A stretch of DNA of 64,000 nucleotides from Neckera pumila. Taxonomy: Eukaryota > Streptophyta > Bryopsida > Hypnales > Neckeraceae. The notes under the pieces are model-generated. The model saw only the letters and a list, made by a program, of their open reading frames with translations. It was not told where the DNA came from and did not search any database. Where the stretch lies: assembly GCA_963969595.1 (NCBI GenBank), contig OZ018414.1, positions 19,947,660 through 20,011,659 of the forward strand. Reading direction: 5' to 3'. Positions 59,903 through 64,000 of this stretch are shown one piece after another; within the stretch, counting starts at the first letter, position 1; each line of letters starts with the position of its first letter. Position numbers and translations under genes: made by a program.

Positions 59903-61100
59903 ATGACGACCCGGCTGAAGAAGAACCGCAAGAAAAGAGGCCATGTCAGTGCAGGTCACGGCCGTATCGGGAAGCACCGCAAGCATCCCGGAGGTCGGGG
60001 GAACGCCGGAGGTATGCACCACCACCGCATTCTGTTCGACAAGTACCATCCGGGCTACTTCGGCAAGGTCGGAATGCGCTACTTCCACAAAACCATGAAC
60101 AAGTTCCACTGCCCGATCGTCAATGTAGACAAGCTGTGGTCGCTCGTGCCGGAGGCGGTGAAGGAGAAGACGGACGGGGGGAAGTCGGCCCCGCTCTTGG
60201 ACGTGACGCAACACGGCTTTTTCAAGGTGATTTAGCTTCTCGCGAGCATTGTGCACTTCCTTTACTTATTTTCTTACCTTTAATTGAGTGTATATGGTAT
60301 TTTAGGGTTTATGAGGCTCGGAAACCTAAATATCACCACTTTTTGCTGATGAGCTTCGTCAGTATCAGTAGATTTCTGAGATTTTCATGTTTTCTTTATG
60401 GATAATGAAAGAGGATTTAAAACTTACTTGAGACTGCGGTATTTTAATATCGTATGCAAAAGTCGTGAAGGTCGAAGTTTTCTTGTTAGGTCTTCTAAAT
60501 TTGCCTCTGCGAGACTAGGTTTACGTTGATTATGGGGATATTCACCAGTTGAACAGTTGACAAGGGTCAATTTGGGTCCCTGGCAGTTTTTTGGTGACCG
60601 CACAGAAGTTTCAATTCTGCTTTCGCACTGTTTTACCTCTTCAACTTAGGCACCGCTATTTTAGTGTTTACAGTTTTCGGTTCTGTGCAAGCAAATTTAT
60701 GCGTTTTGTAAGCATGGGAGGTATGTCATGGTTGGTCGAACTTGAAGACAATTTAATTTATTCAACTGCAGAATTGAGTGTGAGGAATCTGATATCTTTG
60801 AATATAGGCAATTGCCTGGTCCCTTTTATTTTTCATTTTGTCTGTTATTGCATGCATCATTGAGTTTTCAATGTGTCATCTCCTGAAATTTTTTATATAG
60901 AAATTCTTATTCAGAAGATATCGATTCTGTTTTCCTGTAGTTTTCTTATAGTCCTAACGTGGCATCCTTACTTCTTTTTTCAGGTGCTCGGAAAGGGTGA
61001 CCTTCCAACTCAACCTATGGTAGTGAAGGCTAAATTCTTTTCTAAGCTCGCTGAGAAGAAGATTAAGGAGGCTGGAGGAGCAGTTATTCTTACTGCTTAA
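59903..61100 (+). CDS. RPL27A: 60S ribosomal protein L27a (uL15), 146 residues
   Basis: This is a structural protein of the cytosolic large ribosomal subunit. Two exons: 59903-60226 (108 codons) and 60984-61100 (38 codons plus stop). The join AAG|GTG is phase 0 across a 757-bp GT-AG intron, with a T-rich acceptor (CTTTTTTCAG). The N-terminus is strongly basic ([16 protein letters not shown]), followed by the Gly/His-rich [16 protein letters not shown], then [18 protein letters not shown] and, in exon 2, LGKGDLP and [16 protein letters not shown]. Length and order match the eukaryotic family throughout, so the copy looks intact. Reading through the donor adds only two codons before an in-frame TAG. 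A telo-box lies upstream. Confidence 0.97.
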
Positions 61101-62200
61101 GTTTAATTCGACGTTTGACGGACCTGCATGCGTTTATGTCGTAGAAAGGCTTGACTGAGCTAATCATGGTGTTTCGTAGTAGAAGTCATTATTGTGCTGA
61201 AGCTGTTTGTACCAATACATCAGTAATGAAGAACTCTCGTTTTCTATCGAGATCTTAGTAATTTGCAATTTCTGTCCAGTTAATGATGGGGACTGAGAAT
61301 CACACATGACTTTTGCAACTTGCGTTTGGTATCTTTTTGTTAGGTTAATGTGCGTCTTTCATTCTTGAGTTCCATCCCATAAAAGTTGAAAGGCTGCATG
61401 AGTCTTTCGCAGCATGGATTCCGTTCTCCATTCAGTCGTCGCTCTGTTGTTATAATGCATGAAGTTGGACTTCGTAAAGTACATATGGAAGCGCTTTTAT
61501 CCAGCTCTCTCTGTGATTTTAGGATTGTTTCCTATACTTCTTGGTGAGCCATTTTAGTCTGACTCCGTTCTTCCTTTCTGAGCAGTCCTGTTCTTTGAGT
61601 CGGTTTTGCAAGTTAAAAAAGGTACACTGCCGTAAGTACATCATGACGAGTAAGGATAAAGTTTGGCAAGTTCTGAATTCATCATATGGTCAGTCAATTT
61701 TAGTTGCAATTAGCTTGTGGACCTTGAACCGAAGGGGAGGAGGCATTGCTTCAACACAAGCAAGGTCTACATCAAAGTGAAAGTATGAATAGCTTTTTAT
61801 ATACTGTGGTTGTGAATTACTTATGATACAATCTCCTCTTATTGCTATGGGCGTAGCCTGGAGAGAAATGAACTTCTAAATGCAGTATAACATTTTGTTC
61901 ACAACTTGACAAGTGGAAGGAGTTCAATCAGATTTGTACACAATGAGAGAACTTCTTGGGACACACAAGGATCGTACAATTACAAAAGGTTGGGATTACT
62001 GAATAGTCCATTTTATTTCAGTTTGAGCTCATTCAACTCTTTGTAAACATAGTCATTCACAGTCCAACTGCCAGCGATAGCATTCATGAATTAAGTAAAT
62101 TAGGGTATGTTCGCAATTGGTGTTAGGGGAATTTTTGTTGCTTTGTCCATCATCTTGAAGTCCATATAAACCATGGCACCATGAAATCACAGCCTCTCTT
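61101..62200. other. 3' flank of RPL27A
   Basis: The 3'UTR should end within the first 200-300 bp. The rest is unique-looking DNA without a supported gene. Confidence 0.5.
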
Positions 62201-64000
62201 AGCTCTCTTAATTTTGTAGCTGGACGCAGGTTTTCTCGCGGATTGTGTTTTTTTTTTTATCGAAAAGCATACAATTCGAAGTTGCGACGGAGAAGTCGAA
62301 GTCGGCATTTGGAGGCAAGAAGATGTTCGGCGAAGCGCACAGTAGTGACATCCAAGCTGAATCAGGGCACGTCCGTTTGCGTTTGAAACTGGCGAGTCGG
62401 AACCGCAATGGAGAACAGTTACAAGGCTTGGTAGCGGACTCGCTTTCGATAGCGCAAGAACATTTCGAAGTGGAACATGCTAAGCGTGCCTTAACTGCCG
62501 CTTCTTCCCTTGTTTTCCGCCGTCTCTTTATCCTCTTTCTCTGGAACCCCTCTCTCCTCCCTCCTCTCGATCGATCGATCGATCGACCTTCCTAGGGAGA
62601 TTCATTCGGCTCACTGCTGCTCTTCATCGCAGCATCAACTCTGTCATGCTGTCGAGTTTGTAACGCTGATTGCCAATCTTTGCGAGTTTGCCGCAATTAA
62701 GACAGTCTGCGATTTTGCGATTTTTCTCCTTCGCCACTGCATTGCTCTGGTACTCACCTTACCTTGTCCTGATTCCTTCAAAATTACACTTGAATTTGCT
62801 CACCCCTCCATAGCTAGCTCTGTTCACGAAATATAAGAATCGAGTCGAAGTCGGCAGTTCTTGTCACTGTATGCCACCAATTTATCGCGTTGTTTTCCTA
62901 TATTTTTTGCGCTGGTTATAAGTTTCGTAGTTGTGTCGTGATCCTGCTCTGCGTTTATCCTGGAATTAGGTACAATGCCCTCGAAATTCTTGAAATTTTT
63001 AGATGCGTGGATTGTTCAGTTGTTTTCATTTTACTGCATATGTTGTTTTCTGTTGTTCTTACCGCTGTTCCGGCCATCTTCCCCGAGAGAGATGTTTTTT
63101 TGGTGCTTTGATTTTTTAGATTGTAGGACAACGAGTGGGACTTGAAAATTAGTGTTTCCATCGTATTCGTCGTTTGTAACTCGCTCTGGGCGGAGTTTCT
63201 CGAAAGGTTGAGGACTCTATTCAAACCGCAATTAGAGGGTATGAATGGGCTATGTTCGGTATGCATCATTCCTATTCGTCTCAAATTCTGTTATATTGCT
63301 GTCTGCGTAGCTGTGGTTGATCCTGCATCCCTATACAACGCTCGACTAATTGAAGGCATACATACTGCAGCACTAATGCTAAAGAATTACAGTGTCTGAA
63401 GCAAGTAGGCGTTGACGCAGTTTTTATTCAGAATTTTATTCTGACGCTTAGGAGTATAACAGAGGTTTAAATCCATAAGTTTGCAAATTAGTAAGAAGTG
63501 CCGCCTGATGATCCTGTTTTCCAGGCAAATACTTGCTGCCATTATTTGGACGTTGACGGAGAAAAAATTTCGTCTGTTCAATGACAGATTTATGTTCTCG
63601 TTTTCAGGTATCCTTCGTTATCCCTTTTGAAGTTCACTGTTATGCCGATACGTTTGAAGGAACGTGCCCCCTTTTATTTAGCGAAATTTGTCCTGTCTCC
63701 TGTACTCACCATTTTCGGTTCAGGTTTAGCAGGACCCAAAACAACCGTTTGAGCATGCTCGGATGTTCCATCAGCATTCGAAATTGAGGAAGAAAAAGTT
63801 CAAGGATGAAGGATTATCCGAACAGGAGCTGAACCTATGCTGTGACTATTCCCCGAAGTCCTTCGAGGTCACTAGCCTCTCCGTACCAACTTCGATGTTA
63901 CACCAGGATCGTATTACTTTCATGACCATGCTCTTACTATCTAACAGAGACATCCTTTACTTGATGTGCTTGTTCTGTTGGTATTGAGATTGCAGTGCTC
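62201..64000. other. GC-richer region, possible leader of a gene off the right edge
   Basis: Composition changes near 62200. A pyrimidine-rich tract (62500-62565) precedes about four GATC units (62568-62584), and CT-rich leaders like this are common 5' of plant genes. Open frames at 62245-62595 and 63763-63987 have no recognisable domain and no firm splice links. A promoter and 5' exons on the plus strand are possible. Confidence 0.3.

Noticed and set aside
62245..62595. 116-codon frame near the right edge
   Set aside because: It runs into the GATC repeat and shows no domain; a leader sequence is more likely.

Overview
The window looks like nuclear DNA of a non-seed land plant, most likely a bryophyte. 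Gene islands have plant-type GT-AG introns and plant proteins (a SAGL1-type F-box/kelch protein, an At2g27680-type aldo-keto reductase, pyroglutamyl peptidase I and 60S ribosomal protein L27a). They sit in very AT-rich DNA built largely from diverged inverted-repeat elements, minisatellites and low-complexity tracts. The lineage call is inference. No rRNA, tRNA, CRISPR array or organelle gene was seen.

Left part (1-15.5 kb): the 5' portion of an F-box gene on the minus strand (146-1533), then AT-rich repeats with a ~66-bp minisatellite of about 23 copies (4858-6400) and a TTTG microsatellite. A two-exon aldo-keto reductase follows (9756-11335, plus). Convergent to it is a small three-exon gene for a 108-residue protein (11778-13001, minus), which has no long open frame and was assembled here from splice sites. 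A ~200-bp triplication lies at 14653-15248.

Middle (18-46.5 kb): a repeat-dense block with two unusual intronless coding regions that point away from each other. The 1061-residue protein at 21469-24654 (minus) resembles the DUF7869-type family and carries D, D and E/D motifs as expected of an RNase H-like transposase core. The plus-strand pair at 36379-37437 and 37443-40901 encodes 352- and 1152-residue proteins. They appear to be one gene split by a -1 frameshift in a Gly-Arg repeat. The larger product has a ParB-like patch and, weakly, traces of a degenerate amino-methyltransferase. Related repeat arms face outward at 20264 and 41840, so the whole 21.6 kb may be one large DNA element, although a foldback interpretation of the left arm is also possible. 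Several MITE-like families surround and interrupt these arms.

Right part (46.5-64 kb): more dispersed repeats, then a four-coding-exon pyroglutamyl peptidase I gene on the minus strand with a probable 5'UTR intron and TATA box (51416 to about 54430), another AT-rich stretch, and a two-exon RPL27A gene with a telo-box upstream (59903-61100, plus). The last 2 kb is GC-richer and may be the leader of a gene beyond the edge.

The host genes are unrelated housekeeping or regulatory genes and show no functional clustering. The only plausible functional unit is the pair of large element-like proteins.
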